Source: an uncultured Bacillota bacterium (GTDB lineage Bacteria > Bacillota_I > Bacilli_A > RFN20 > CAG-826). Taken from it: a DNA stretch of 64,000 nt. Shown piece after piece: positions 1-8,905 of the stretch (the first letter of the stretch is position 1; every line of letters starts with the position of its first letter). The stretch covers positions 13,368 through 77,367 of the forward strand of contig CALEHV010000002.1 of the NCBI GenBank assembly GCA_937876465.1, in the 5' to 3' direction. The translations under genes were made by a program, and so were the position numbers. The notes under the pieces were generated by a model, which was given only the letters and a program-made list of their open reading frames with translations, had not been told where the DNA came from and made no database searches.

Positions 1-1
1 A

Positions 2-232
2 ACTTCAATTCTAGCCATGCTAAGACGTCAAACCTTACAAGTATTTGATGAACTTATGTATGGCGAATTAACTGAAGATGATTATAAGAAAGCATCCAAC
101 GATAACGACAGAGTTATTAACGCTATATATTTTGCAACAAAAGACTATGAAATTAACTGCGCACAAGATTTAAGAGAATTGCTCTCCGACGATTCATTGC
201 GTTTGCTAGCAAAAGTCTTAGTCCTAAAATAA
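2..232 (+). CDS. 3' end of an unrecognised gene, partial at the left edge
   Basis: The frame is open from the window edge to a TAA stop ending at 232. An ATG occurs at position 17, but no ribosome-binding site can be seen before it and the frame continues upstream of it, so this is most likely the C-terminal 76 residues of a larger protein. The visible part is charged and helical, rich in Asp, Glu and Leu, and has no motif I recognise. It is followed by a 70-base gap carrying the pfp promoter. A complete 71-residue protein starting at 17 cannot be excluded. Confidence 0.5.
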   Translation, partial: TSILAMLRRQTLQVFDELMYGELTEDDYKKASNDNDRVINAIYFATKDYEINCAQDLRELLSDDSLRLLAKVLVLK

Positions 233-302
233 TCAAAAATTGCTTAATAAAAAATCTTAATTGCTATACAATTTTTAATTGTTAATTGATAAGGAGAAAA
301 TT

Positions 303-1952
303 ATGTCAATTTCACCATTACAAAAAGCTCGATATGCTTATAAACCAAAATTACCAGGAATGCTAAGAAATGGCATTAAAGATATTTGTGTTAAAGAAGG
401 TCTTGAAACTCAAAGCGTTGCTGACCAAGAAAAAATCAAAGCTCTTTTCCCAAATACCTATGGTAAAAAAGAAATTACATTCCAAAAAGGAAGCAATACA
501 TCAAAAGCTAAAAAACAAGTTGTTGGTGTTATTTTATCAGGCGGCCAAGCTCCAGGAGGACACAACGTTGTTTGCGGTCTTTTTGACGCTCTCAAAGCTA
601 CAAGCGAAGATAACGTTTTAATCGGCTTTAAAAACGGTCCATCTGCTTTAACAGATGACAGATTCGTCGTTTTAGAAAAAGATTATATTGATCAATATAG
701 AAATACAGGCGGTTTTGATATTATTGGTTCAGGAAGAACAAAACTCGAAACTGAAGAACAATTTAATAAGGCTGCAGAAGTATGTAAGAAACACGGTATC
801 ACCGCTATCGTAATTATTGGTGGCGATGATTCAAATACTAACGCTGCTGTTTTAGCAGAATACTTTGCTGCTCATAACACTGGCGTTCAAGTTATTGGTT
901 GCCCAAAAACAATTGATGGCGATTTAAAAAATGATGATATCGAATGTTCCTTTGGCTTTGATACAGCTACAAAAACATACAGTGAATTAATTGGAAACAT
1001 CGAAAGAGATGCTAATAGTGCTAAAAAATACTGGCACTTTGTTAAAGTTATGGGACGTTCAGCAAGTCACGTTGCGCTTGAATGTGCTCTTCAAACTCAA
1101 CCAAACATCTGCTTAATCGGCGAAGAAGTTGCTGCCAAAAAGATGTCTTTATCAGCAATTGCTGATCAAATCACTGATTCTGTTATTTATAGAGCAGAGC
1201 ACGGCGAAACATTTGGTGTTGCAATTATTCCAGAAGGTATAGTTGAATTTATTCCGGAATTCAGAGTTCTTCTTGATGAAATTAATGAACTCTTAGTAGG
1301 CGAACGTGCAAAACAATTTGACTCACTCAAATCATGGGCAGACAAATATGCATTCATTGAAAAGGGTCTTACAAAAGAGTCAATGTCTGTCTTTGCAATC
1401 TTACCAGTTGGAATTCAACAACAATTGTTCTTAGAAAGAGACCCACATGGTAATGTTCAAGTTTCATTAATCGAATCCGAAAAATTATTCAGCCAACTTG
1501 TAAAAGACAAATTAGTTGAAAGAGGCTATACAGGAAAATATGGAACACAACACCACTTCTTTGGATATGAAGGAAGATGTGCATTCCCAAGTAACTTCGA
1601 TAGCGATTACTGCTATTCGTTAGGCTATAATGCATTCATGCTTATCCAATATGGATACACTGGTTATTTATCAAAAGTTTCTAACCTTTCAAAACCAGCA
1701 GAAGAATGGATTGCTGGCGGTATGCCAATCACAAAAATGATGAACATTGAAAGAAGACACGGAGAAGATAAACCTGTTATTCGTAAAGCTCTTGTTGAAC
1801 TTAATGGAAAACCATTTAAGTACTTCGAAGAGCATAGAGTTGAATGGTCACAAAAAACTTCATTCACATATCCTGGCGCAATCCAATATTATGGACCAGC
1901 AGAAGTGTGTGATGCTCCAACAAAAACTCTTACATTAGAAAAAACAAAATAA
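303..1952 (+). CDS. pfp: Pyrophosphate--fructose 6-phosphate 1-phosphotransferase
   Basis: A cytoplasmic glycolytic enzyme of 549 residues that reversibly phosphorylates fructose 6-phosphate with pyrophosphate instead of ATP. The sequence has the phosphofructokinase N-terminal signature GGQAPGGHN, the GGDDSN motif whose second Asp is the hallmark of PPi-using enzymes (ATP enzymes have Gly there), the catalytic PKTIDGD loop and the downstream MGRSASH motif. The length fits the long plant-beta/spirochaete-type PFP group. The start is the ATG at 303, preceded by AAGGAG at 291-296; the frame is open slightly further upstream but without a ribosome-binding site. The gene is monocistronic and ends in a strong hairpin shared with pepT. 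PPi use saves ATP and suits a fermentative lifestyle (inference). Confidence 0.96.
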   Translation: MSISPLQKARYAYKPKLPGMLRNGIKDICVKEGLETQSVADQEKIKALFPNTYGKKEITFQKGSNTSKAKKQVVGVILSGGQAPGGHNVVCGLFDALKATSEDNVLIGFKNGPSALTDDRFVVLEKDYIDQYRNTGGFDIIGSGRTKLETEEQFNKAAEVCKKHGITAIVIIGGDDSNTNAAVLAEYFAAHNTGVQVIGCPKTIDGDLKNDDIECSFGFDTATKTYSELIGNIERDANSAKKYWHFVKVMGRSASHVALECALQTQPNICLIGEEVAAKKMSLSAIADQITDSVIYRAEHGETFGVAIIPEGIVEFIPEFRVLLDEINELLVGERAKQFDSLKSWADKYAFIEKGLTKESMSVFAILPVGIQQQLFLERDPHGNVQVSLIESEKLFSQLVKDKLVERGYTGKYGTQHHFFGYEGRCAFPSNFDSDYCYSLGYNAFMLIQYGYTGYLSKVSNLSKPAEEWIAGGMPITKMMNIERRHGEDKPVIRKALVELNGKPFKYFEEHRVEWSQKTSFTYPGAIQYYGPAEVCDAPTKTLTLEKTK

Positions 1953-1958
1953 AAAATT

Positions 1959-1984
1959 GGGAACTCATCAGAGTTCCCTTTTTT
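1959..1984. terminator. Bidirectional intrinsic terminator between pfp and pepT
   Basis: A perfect 8-bp stem (GGGAACTC at 1959-1966, GAGTTCCC at 1971-1978) with a 4-base loop is flanked by A-runs and T-runs, so it can stop transcription of both convergent genes. Confidence 0.9.
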
Positions 1985-1985
1985 C

Positions 1986-3188
1986 TTACATTTTATACAT
2001 CTCAGTTATGATTTTGCTCATCAATTCCATTTCTTCTAAAACAGCATATTCATATCTTCCGTGGTGGTTATATGATCCTGTTCCAAGATTTGGAGTTGGA
2101 CAACCGAGGAATGAAAAAGTAGCGCCATCTGTTCCACCACGTATTGGATCGTATTCAAACTTAATACCAAGCTTGTTATAAACGGCTTCAATTGTATTTT
2201 TAGCGGCAGGATTTTTGCTAACAATTTCATGCATATTTCTATATTGATCTTTGAATGTAAGTTGCACTTTGCATCCAGGATATTTCTTTTCAATTAATTC
2301 TTTTGCATTTTCAAAATCCTTAACTTGTTGTTCAAGAATTTTTGAATCGTGGTTACGTAATATGTATGAAGCGTTTGCCTCTTCAACTGCACCAGAAATA
2401 CCAACTAAATGATTAAAACCTTCTCGATTTTCTGTGTAGTAAGGAGTTTGTTTTTCAGGCAATAACCCTGCAAATTCACACAATATTAGTGCAGCATTGA
2501 GTAATTTTCCTTTGCCTTCCCCTGGATGAATTGATTTACCTATAACTTTAATTTCACAGGATTTTGCATTGAAATTTTCAAAGCTTATATACTTTGGATC
2601 ATCGCCATCGATTGTGTATGCAAACTTGCATCCATATTTCTTGCAATCAAAGTGTTCTGGGCCTCTACCTACTTCCTCATCAGGAGTAAATAAAACTGAC
2701 AACGGTCTTCTTTTATCGACAGGCATTGAAAGGACATTTCTTATAACATCCATAATAATAGCTACTCCTGCTTTATCATCTGCACCTAATAATGTATTTC
2801 CGTCTGTTGTAATAATTGTTTTGCCTTTACACTCAGAAAGCTTCTTGAATTCATTTGGAGATAAAACATATCCAGACGAACCAAGCAAAATATCTTTACC
2901 GTTATACGACTCAATTATTTGAGGTTTTACATTTGCACCACTGCACTCTAAAGCAGTATCAATATGAGCACATAAACCAACACATTCTAAAGCCTTACTT
3001 CCGTCAATGTGTCCATAAAGTCTTCCGTATTGATCAATGCCGCATTTTACGCCAAGATTTTTTAATTCTTTTTCCAATACTTTCAACAAATCATATTGTT
3101 TTAAAGTTGATGGAGTAGTTTCGCTTTCTTCACTAGATTGAGTATCGATTTTTACATACCTTAAGAAATCTTCTAATATTTTGTTCAT
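1986..3188 (-). CDS. pepT: Peptidase T (tripeptide aminopeptidase)
   Basis: A 400-residue M20-family zinc metallopeptidase that removes the N-terminal residue from tripeptides in the cytoplasm. Visible features are the metal-binding AHIDTA near residues 74-79, GADDKAG, the catalytic acidic motif TPDEEVGRG, DGDD, and the C-terminal GGTDGA and NHHGRYE stretches that carry further metal and substrate ligands. The length is normal for the family (about 405-410). The ATG at 3188 has AAGGTGA 6 bases upstream. It is convergent with pfp and shares its terminator. Confidence 0.95.
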   Translation of the reverse strand: MNKILEDFLRYVKIDTQSSEESETTPSTLKQYDLLKVLEKELKNLGVKCGIDQYGRLYGHIDGSKALECVGLCAHIDTALECSGANVKPQIIESYNGKDILLGSSGYVLSPNEFKKLSECKGKTIITTDGNTLLGADDKAGVAIIMDVIRNVLSMPVDKRRPLSVLFTPDEEVGRGPEHFDCKKYGCKFAYTIDGDDPKYISFENFNAKSCEIKVIGKSIHPGEGKGKLLNAALILCEFAGLLPEKQTPYYTENREGFNHLVGISGAVEEANASYILRNHDSKILEQQVKDFENAKELIEKKYPGCKVQLTFKDQYRNMHEIVSKNPAAKNTIEAVYNKLGIKFEYDPIRGGTDGATFSFLGCPTPNLGTGSYNHHGRYEYAVLEEMELMSKIITEMYKM

Positions 3189-3205
3189 AATTTCACCTTA
3201 CTAAC

Positions 3206-3499
3206 TTAAAAATTATATTTATATAAACGAATCGAAATGTGGTCCTTTCCGTCTTCGTAAAAAGCTCCATAGGTCAAAGAGTATCCGGATAAGTATAGAT
3301 TGGCCAGCCCTCTTCGGAGTCGGTATAATCATAGCCGTTATTTTCCAAATAGTAGTCATACAACTGTGTTTTTTGGTTTAAAATGCTCTGTTACAAACTT
3401 AGCAAAATCTTCAGAAGAAATTTTGGTCTCTGAGTTGCCACAACCACTTAAAGTTGATATAGCTAATAGAAGTGCTGTTAATTTAAAATTTAATCTCAT
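3206..3499 (-). pseudogene. Decayed small lipoprotein gene
   Basis: On the minus strand an ATG at 3499 opens a lipoprotein signal peptide with lipobox LSGC, but the frame stops at TGA 3356-3358 after 47 residues. A second frame then continues the protein-like sequence (YDYYLENNGYDYTDSEEGW) to a stop near residue 75, and a third frame continues (GYSLTYGAFYEDGKDHISI) to a TAA at 3206. Two frameshifts therefore appear to break one lipoprotein of roughly 95-100 residues. It lies between pepT and an intact lipoprotein gene on the same strand. Its function is unknown. Sequencing error is a possible alternative to true decay. Confidence 0.65.
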
Positions 3500-3637
3500 T
3501 TTAAACAAAACTCTTTTCTTATATATTATAAGGTTGTCACACTACATATTCTATAAAATAAGGCTATTATTAACATTGTTAAATTATTACTTATATCAAA
3601 AAACCTATGAAAGGTGCTTTGCTCTTTTAAACGATTA

Positions 3638-4330
3638 TTAAAATTCCCCTATTTGAATTTCAGATTCAGATACATCAATATAATTGATTATTAATTCAGA
3701 TGTAAAAGGGAGATTGCCATGATTCATTATTTTGATTCCGGATTCATCAACATAGACCGAGTAATCTACTGATTTTCCTAATAATGAGTTTACGGAAGAT
3801 TCTTCGAGACCTGGAATAACATGATCAAAATCAACTATTTTAATTTTTTGTTCAGTTTCAGAATAAAACAATTCTCTATAAGTAAAACATTTATATATTT
3901 CATTTATTAAAATTTCCACTGAACTACCAGAGGTATTGTTATTTCTTAAAGTGTTAAACCCGTTTGGAATCATATCATGTTGAGTTTCTCTTATCTCAGC
4001 ATAATAAAAACCATCATCATCACAAGTGATTCTGTGTGTTTGGAAGGAATCAGAATTGTCTTTACAAGACAACTTATATAAATATGTTATATCATCCCCT
4101 GCAGCATCTATAAAACGCTCAAAATTAATAAGAACGCTAGAAATTCTAGTGTAGCCTTCATCTACTTCAGGATGGAGATTATCAGCTTTAAGATTTTTGT
4201 AATTTCTGGTTTGAACATCTTCGCCAGCTATAAAATTTGTATTGTTACTTGTGCTTTTTCCGTTAGTAGGAAGATTACATCCAGTAAGAAATGGCAATAA
4301 TACAAGAGTAAATAATAAAGAATGTTTCAT
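3638..4330 (-). CDS. Hypothetical lipoprotein
   Basis: A 230-residue protein with a short type II signal peptide and lipobox LTGC (Cys18), then a Thr/Asn/Ser-rich linker and a mixed alpha/beta domain with no motif I recognise. It is probably anchored on the outer face of the cytoplasmic membrane. A promoter fits well on the minus strand: TTGAAA at 4360-4365, a 16-base spacer, TAAAAT at 4338-4343, then only 7 bases to the ATG, so the message is likely leaderless. The neighbouring decayed lipoprotein suggests a region of lipoprotein turnover. Confidence 0.8.
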   Translation of the reverse strand: MKHSLLFTLVLLPFLTGCNLPTNGKSTSNNTNFIAGEDVQTRNYKNLKADNLHPEVDEGYTRISSVLINFERFIDAAGDDITYLYKLSCKDNSDSFQTHRITCDDDGFYYAEIRETQHDMIPNGFNTLRNNNTSGSSVEILINEIYKCFTYRELFYSETEQKIKIVDFDHVIPGLEESSVNSLLGKSVDYSVYVDESGIKIMNHGNLPFTSELIINYIDVSESEIQIGEF

Positions 4331-4364
4331 ATTTATGATTTTAATTTAAATAAAATCATTTTCA

Positions 4365-4394
4365 AATAAAAAAGAATCAATCCAAGTTGATTCT
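4365..4394 (-). terminator. Terminator of tRNA-His
   Basis: Read on the minus strand, AGAATCAA and TTGATTCT pair (8 bp, loop of 6) and are followed by a T-run. It lies 13 bases downstream of the CCA end of tRNA-His. Confidence 0.8.
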
Positions 4395-4406
4395 ATTTTG
4401 TGTTAA

Positions 4407-4484
4407 TGGGGCGGCTAACGAGAGTCGAACTCGTGAATGACCGGTTCACAGCCGGTTGTGTTAGGCCACTTCACCATAGCCGCC
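4407..4484 (-). tRNA. tRNA-His (GTG)
   Basis: The minus strand folds into a cloverleaf with anticodon GTG in the loop CTGTGAA. The gene encodes the extra G at position -1, which pairs with C73 as expected for bacterial tRNA-His, and a CCA end at 4407-4409. The acceptor stem (GCGGCTA with TAGCCGC) is perfect, and the T-loop consensus GTTCGAC is present. TATAAA lies about 8 bases before the 5' end and may be its own -10 box. Confidence 0.95.
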
Positions 4485-4506
4485 AGTTAACGTTTATAAT
4501 CTTAAC

Positions 4507-5028
4507 TTATTTTAATCCTTTTTGTAAAGTGCTTTTAGCAAGTTTTAATATAGGTAATTCTCGTTGCTTAACTAAACGCCCAACCAAAACGTTTTGCATG
4601 TTCTCATATAAACGTATTGCTTCATCAATTGGAACCCAAATAATTTTGTTAATTCTTTTAACTTCGTCTTCCTCTAATCTTTGAGGGCAACGTCCAACAA
4701 CTTTGGCTAAATAATAGTAATTGTGATTACGTCTTTTAATTAAATTGTAATAATCTTTAACTTCACCAAGTTCTTTTAGAACTTTAATCTTGCAGCCAAC
4801 CTCTTCTTCCATTTCTCTTTCAAGAGCTTCTTCGTGTGTTTCGCCTTCTTTGATTCCACCACCAGGAGTTTCATAATAATCCCTTGGTCCGAAACCATCA
4901 TCGTCTAAAAGATATTCAAGACAAACATTATTTTGCTCGTCCAAAAGAATGCAGCGAGCAATTTCGCGGACATGAGTTACTCCACGGAATGGATATTGAT
5001 CATCTTTTAAAGAGGCAACAATTTTCAT
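4507..5028 (-). CDS. NUDIX hydrolase
   Basis: A roughly 173-residue cytoplasmic hydrolase of nucleoside-diphosphate-linked compounds. The Nudix box is complete: GGGIKEGETHEEALEREMEE followed by EVG matches G-x5-E-x7-R-E-x2-E-E-x-G. The substrate cannot be told from sequence. The ATG at 5028 is chosen; a GTG at 5037 in the same frame would overlap the stop of the upstream ABC transporter gene at 5030-5032. Either way the two genes are translationally coupled and probably one operon. tRNA-His follows on the same strand. Confidence 0.88.
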   Translation of the reverse strand: MKIVASLKDDQYPFRGVTHVREIARCILLDEQNNVCLEYLLDDDGFGPRDYYETPGGGIKEGETHEEALEREMEEEVGCKIKVLKELGEVKDYYNLIKRRNHNYYYLAKVVGRCPQRLEEDEVKRINKIIWVPIDEAIRLYENMQNVLVGRLVKQRELPILKLAKSTLQKGLK

Positions 5029-5029
5029 A

Positions 5030-7999
5030 TTAATCACTTGTTCTTAATGCAACTACCGGGTCCTTGTGTGCAGCGGCGCGAGCTGGAATAAGACCAGAAA
5101 TTAAAGTTAATGCAATTGAAACAGCAACAATAATTAAGGCATAGTTCCATGGAAGGACAACTAATGTACCAACTTTTGCAAATGTATTAATAATTATATT
5201 AATAATTGCACTAATGCCATAAGTTACTAATATTCCAAATACGCCAGATATTGAACCAATAATAAATGTTTCAACGTTAAACAAATTCGAAACATCAAGT
5301 TTACGTCCACCAAGCGAACGAATAATACCAATTTCTTTGACACGTTCGACAACACTAACATATGTAATAATTCCAATCATGACTGTAGAAACAACTAATG
5401 ATAACGATGTGAAACAAACAAGAGCAATAGTAACGATTTCGATCATGTTGTTAATCAATCTAATAATGAGCTCTAAGTTATCGGTGTACTTAATATCTTG
5501 TCTAATAATTCCACCTGTTGCAGAAGTTCCTTTTGGATAAACAACAATCGTATTTCCGCTTTGATCTTTAAATGTCAAAATTTTATCACCGTTCCATTCA
5601 TCTAAATAATCGGTAACTAGATATTTCTTTTCAAAGCTTCTTGGATAAATAGAAATCTTGCTAGGAATAGTTTCTCCACCAACACTTCTTTGTGCGGTTT
5701 CAAATTGAGATTCAACTGAATAAGCATCACCAAATAATGCTTGAATAACCGAATTATTTGAAATACCTCCAGCCGAAGAAATATCAACTACACTGACTGC
5801 TGATCCAGGAGCGTTTGTTAAGAAAGTAGAAAGCTTTGCAATATTAGCAAAAATTACTTCTGGAGTGGTTCCTGTAGATAACTGTGGAAGTTCAACTTTC
5901 ACGAGTTTTGCAGGGTTTTCTGGGTGTTCAGGGTCTTTAAAAGCGTACTTATATTGAAGCGGAGTCATGAATCCTGAGAAGGATGTTTTATCTTCTGTAT
6001 AGGCAGCTTTTAATTCCTTAAGTTTATTGTTGATTACTGAATTTAAGCCATCACTTAGAAGCTTATCTTGGAATGTGGTCGACATAATAAAACCAGTTGA
6101 AAGACATCCGTATTGAACATTTTGTTTTGGTTGAAGAATACCAGTAATCTTAATTTCTTGTCTTTCAACTCCATCATTTTTGTTGTGATAGCCTTGGTAA
6201 TAGTAAGGAGTGGATTTCTTATAACCTTTTAATGATGTAACCATTTGATCTGCTTGCTCTGCTGCTTTTTCATCAGTAATGGTTGGATCTGCCATTTTTA
6301 TTGCGGCAACAATGTATGGTTTATATGCATCAAAATCAATGCCATCGAAAGCATGGTTTTCAATAAAATTGTTATCGTTTTTGTAATAGTAGAATTTCTT
6401 GCCAGTATTTCCTAAGAGTTCGTCGTACGAGAAGTCTTTTTTAGGCAATTCAACTTCGCTTCCTGAGGCATACTTATTAATAACATCAACAAATTCATCT
6501 TGGCTATAGTATCCGATTTGTCCTAAGAAAATATCACGAAGTTTTGTGTCTTTTGAAACAACAAGCATCATTTCGTTGTCATTTTCTGCAACAGTACCAG
6601 CGAGAACATCATATTGCGATTCGATGTACTCTTTTGAAGATGGTGCAACAGAAATTGAATTTGTGAAAAGTTTAATCATATCAGCGAATTGACCAAAACT
6701 TGTTGTTTTGACAATTGCTGTATATGCATCAATCAAGTATTGAAGAGAAACAACATCAATGTTTTCAATTTCCTCTTTGTGTTCGACTGGTAAAGTAAAA
6801 TCAACATTAGTAAAAATGTTAAGTTTTGTATTTAAGCCGTATTCTTTAGCAATTGCACCATAATAATCTTTTGGCATTGCATCAACGTAAGCTACATATT
6901 CCTTTGTAATTTCATTTTTAACTGCATAAGAAGAAATGTTATCTTTTTGTTCTGCAAGATATTTAATAAAATAATCAACATCAACATAGCCATCTCTATG
7001 AGATTCGGATAAAGCTTCCACTCTTGTAAGGCTACTTGAAGCTTCCATCATTGCGCTTAAATCCAATGATGTTTTTGTAATTGTAATCGGGTTGCCAGAA
7101 AGCATATCGTCTTGCATTCCGTAAACATACGATTTAACACCTGTTGAAACAGCTAAAACTGCAGAAACACCAATAATGCCAATAGAACCTGCAACACAAA
7201 CAAGGGCAGTTCTCTTAGCTTTGCTAAGTAAGTTCTTTCCTGAAAGTGTAAAAGCGGTTGTTAATTTCATTTTGGCTTTTTTACCAGTATCTTCTTTAAC
7301 TGCATTATTTTCGCCTTTACCATCAAAAGGATTCGAATCATCAATTAAGTTACCATCCTTCATTGTGATGATACGGTTAGAATATTGCTTTGCTAATTCA
7401 GGGTTATGGGTAACCATGATGACAAGTCTATCGTTTGCGACTTCTTTTAAGAGATCCATAATTTGGACAGAAGTTTCGCTATCAAGAGCGCCAGTTGGTT
7501 CATCAGCTAAAATGATTTCTGGATCGCTTACTAAAGCACGTGCAATTGCGACACGTTGCATTTGTCCACCGGATAATTGATTTGGTTTTTTCTTTGTAAC
7601 GTTGCCCAAACCAACTTTTTCCAAAGCTTTTTGAGCCATCCCTTGTCTTTCTTTTTTGGTTAATCCGCCAATAGATAAAGCGAGTTCAACGTTTCCAAGA
7701 ATCGATAAATGGGAAATTAAATTGTAAGATTGGAAAACAAAGCCGATTGAGTGATTTCTGTAAGTATCCCAATCACGGTCATTAAAATCTTTTGTAGATT
7801 TTCCTTTAATTACTAAATCACCAGATGTGTAACGATCTAATCCACCAATAATATTGAGTAAGGTTGTTTTACCGCATCCAGAAGGGCCAAGAATTGAGAC
7901 AAATTCGTTTTTACGGAATTTAACATCTAATCCTTTTAAAGCTTCTGTAACTGTATCACCAGTTACATAATTTTTTGTTACTTTAATCAACTCTAACAT
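5030..7999 (-). CDS. Fused ABC transporter ATPase/FtsX-type permease (MacB-like)
   Basis: A 989-residue membrane protein with an N-terminal ABC ATPase (Walker A GPSGCGKTT near residue 40, Q-loop VFQSYN, signature LSGGQMQRVA, Walker B IILADEP, switch His in MVTHNP) fused to a permease. One membrane segment follows the ATPase (about residues 265-290), then some 550 residues of extracytoplasmic domain, then three C-terminal membrane segments with the FtsX motif (VVERVKEIGIIRSLGG). This is the MacB/LolD-E layout of mechanotransmission transporters, which move lipoproteins, peptides or antibiotics or act as stress sensors; the substrate is unknown. GGAGATT precedes the ATG and TATAAT lies at 8027-8032. 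It is coupled to the NUDIX gene. Confidence 0.92.
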   Translation of the reverse strand: MLELIKVTKNYVTGDTVTEALKGLDVKFRKNEFVSILGPSGCGKTTLLNIIGGLDRYTSGDLVIKGKSTKDFNDRDWDTYRNHSIGFVFQSYNLISHLSILGNVELALSIGGLTKKERQGMAQKALEKVGLGNVTKKKPNQLSGGQMQRVAIARALVSDPEIILADEPTGALDSETSVQIMDLLKEVANDRLVIMVTHNPELAKQYSNRIITMKDGNLIDDSNPFDGKGENNAVKEDTGKKAKMKLTTAFTLSGKNLLSKAKRTALVCVAGSIGIIGVSAVLAVSTGVKSYVYGMQDDMLSGNPITITKTSLDLSAMMEASSSLTRVEALSESHRDGYVDVDYFIKYLAEQKDNISSYAVKNEITKEYVAYVDAMPKDYYGAIAKEYGLNTKLNIFTNVDFTLPVEHKEEIENIDVVSLQYLIDAYTAIVKTTSFGQFADMIKLFTNSISVAPSSKEYIESQYDVLAGTVAENDNEMMLVVSKDTKLRDIFLGQIGYYSQDEFVDVINKYASGSEVELPKKDFSYDELLGNTGKKFYYYKNDNNFIENHAFDGIDFDAYKPYIVAAIKMADPTITDEKAAEQADQMVTSLKGYKKSTPYYYQGYHNKNDGVERQEIKITGILQPKQNVQYGCLSTGFIMSTTFQDKLLSDGLNSVINNKLKELKAAYTEDKTSFSGFMTPLQYKYAFKDPEHPENPAKLVKVELPQLSTGTTPEVIFANIAKLSTFLTNAPGSAVSVVDISSAGGISNNSVIQALFGDAYSVESQFETAQRSVGGETIPSKISIYPRSFEKKYLVTDYLDEWNGDKILTFKDQSGNTIVVYPKGTSATGGIIRQDIKYTDNLELIIRLINNMIEIVTIALVCFTSLSLVVSTVMIGIITYVSVVERVKEIGIIRSLGGRKLDVSNLFNVETFIIGSISGVFGILVTYGISAIINIIINTFAKVGTLVVLPWNYALIIVAVSIALTLISGLIPARAAAHKDPVVALRTSD

Positions 8000-8034
8000 A
8001 CGCTAATCTCCAATTTATGCACATTTATTATATT

Positions 8035-8063
8035 AAAAAAACGCAGTTATACAATAACTACGT
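8035..8063 (-). terminator. Terminator of the HAD phosphatase gene
   Basis: On the minus strand an imperfect stem, ACG-AGTTAT with ATAACT-CGT around a TGT loop, is followed by seven T residues. It lies 20 bases after the HAD stop. The T-run abuts the -10 box of the ABC transporter gene. Confidence 0.75.
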
Positions 8064-8083
8064 CACCTTTATGAGAAAAAATA

Positions 8084-8836
8084 TTATAAAAGATTGTCTT
8101 CGATGAAATGAGCACAGCCATCTTCATCATTAGTTTTGGCAATATTTTTAGCTATTTCTAGCACCATTTCTCTTGAATTTCCCATTGCTACACCAAGACC
8201 TGATTTTTGTATCATTTCCATATCACCAGAATCGTCTCCAAAAGCTGCTACTTCTTCAGGGGTTCCATTAACAATTTTTAGTAATTCCAAAATGCCATTC
8301 CATTTGGTAGCCCCTTTCAAAGAAAGGCGATTCCACATTCCACCTAAATAATTCTGCCATTCAAGATCATATTTTTCAGCTAAATTTTTAACAGTATTTA
8401 AGTCGGAACAAGCAACTAAAATTTTGAAAGCTTCTTCATTCAATCCATCTTTGAAATCATACCAAATTGCGTTCTGTTGTTTATATCCTTTATCCGAGGC
8501 ATAAAAAGACATTTTAGTTTGTACAGAAATCGTATAGCCGTTTTTAGACAAAAATTGAGTAATTTCTTTTACTTTCTCTGACGGAATGGTTCTTGAAAAT
8601 ATTTCGACTCCGTTTCTATCTATAATTTGGCAACCACCACTATAAATTCCATAGTCAATATTTAACAAATCAGCATATTGTTTTGAGTGCTGCATACTTC
8701 TAGAGGTATTAAAAACAATCTTGTATCCTTTTGCTTGAGCTTTTCGAAATGTTTGAACTGTGTATTCAGAAACTATTTTGTTCTTTTTTAATAATGTATC
8801 GTCTAAATCAAAAACTAAATATCGTATTTTATTCAT
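8084..8836 (-). CDS. Cof-type HAD-IIB phosphatase
   Basis: A 250-residue haloacid dehalogenase-superfamily phosphatase, class IIB, likely acting on sugar phosphates or flavin/PLP phosphates. Motif I is DLDDTL (nucleophile Asp and acid Asp) near residue 10, motif II NTSR near residue 45, motif III lysine in KGATKWNGI, and motif IV GDDSGDMEM. The ATG at 8836 is preferred over an upstream in-frame ATG at 8875 because the HAD core starts directly after it. TATAAT on the minus strand (8843-8848) ends 6 bases before this ATG, so the message looks leaderless. Divergent from the metallophosphoesterase gene. Confidence 0.9.
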   Translation of the reverse strand: MNKIRYLVFDLDDTLLKKNKIVSEYTVQTFRKAQAKGYKIVFNTSRSMQHSKQYADLLNIDYGIYSGGCQIIDRNGVEIFSRTIPSEKVKEITQFLSKNGYTISVQTKMSFYASDKGYKQQNAIWYDFKDGLNEEAFKILVACSDLNTVKNLAEKYDLEWQNYLGGMWNRLSLKGATKWNGILELLKIVNGTPEEVAAFGDDSGDMEMIQKSGLGVAMGNSREMVLEIAKNIAKTNDEDGCAHFIEDNLL

Positions 8837-8842
8837 GCCTTT

Positions 8843-8898
8843 ATTATATGTAAATGTTTGTAATGCGCATAGCATATATACGCATTTATGTTTATAAT
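8843..8898. promoter_or_regulatory. Divergent promoter pair with a shared inverted repeat
   Basis: The minus-strand -10 box (TATAAT, 8843-8848) serves the HAD gene and the plus-strand -10 box (TATAAT, 8893-8898) serves the metallophosphoesterase gene. Between them AATGCG (8862-8867) and CGCATT (8881-8886) form an inverted repeat with a 13-base spacer, placed where one regulator could control both promoters. The regulator is unknown. Confidence 0.55.
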
Positions 8899-8905
8899 AA
8901 GATTT

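Noticed and set aside
3300..3641. Plus-strand open frame over the decayed lipoprotein
   Set aside because: The minus strand holds lipoprotein-like sequence in broken frames with a lipobox; the plus-strand frame is its shadow.
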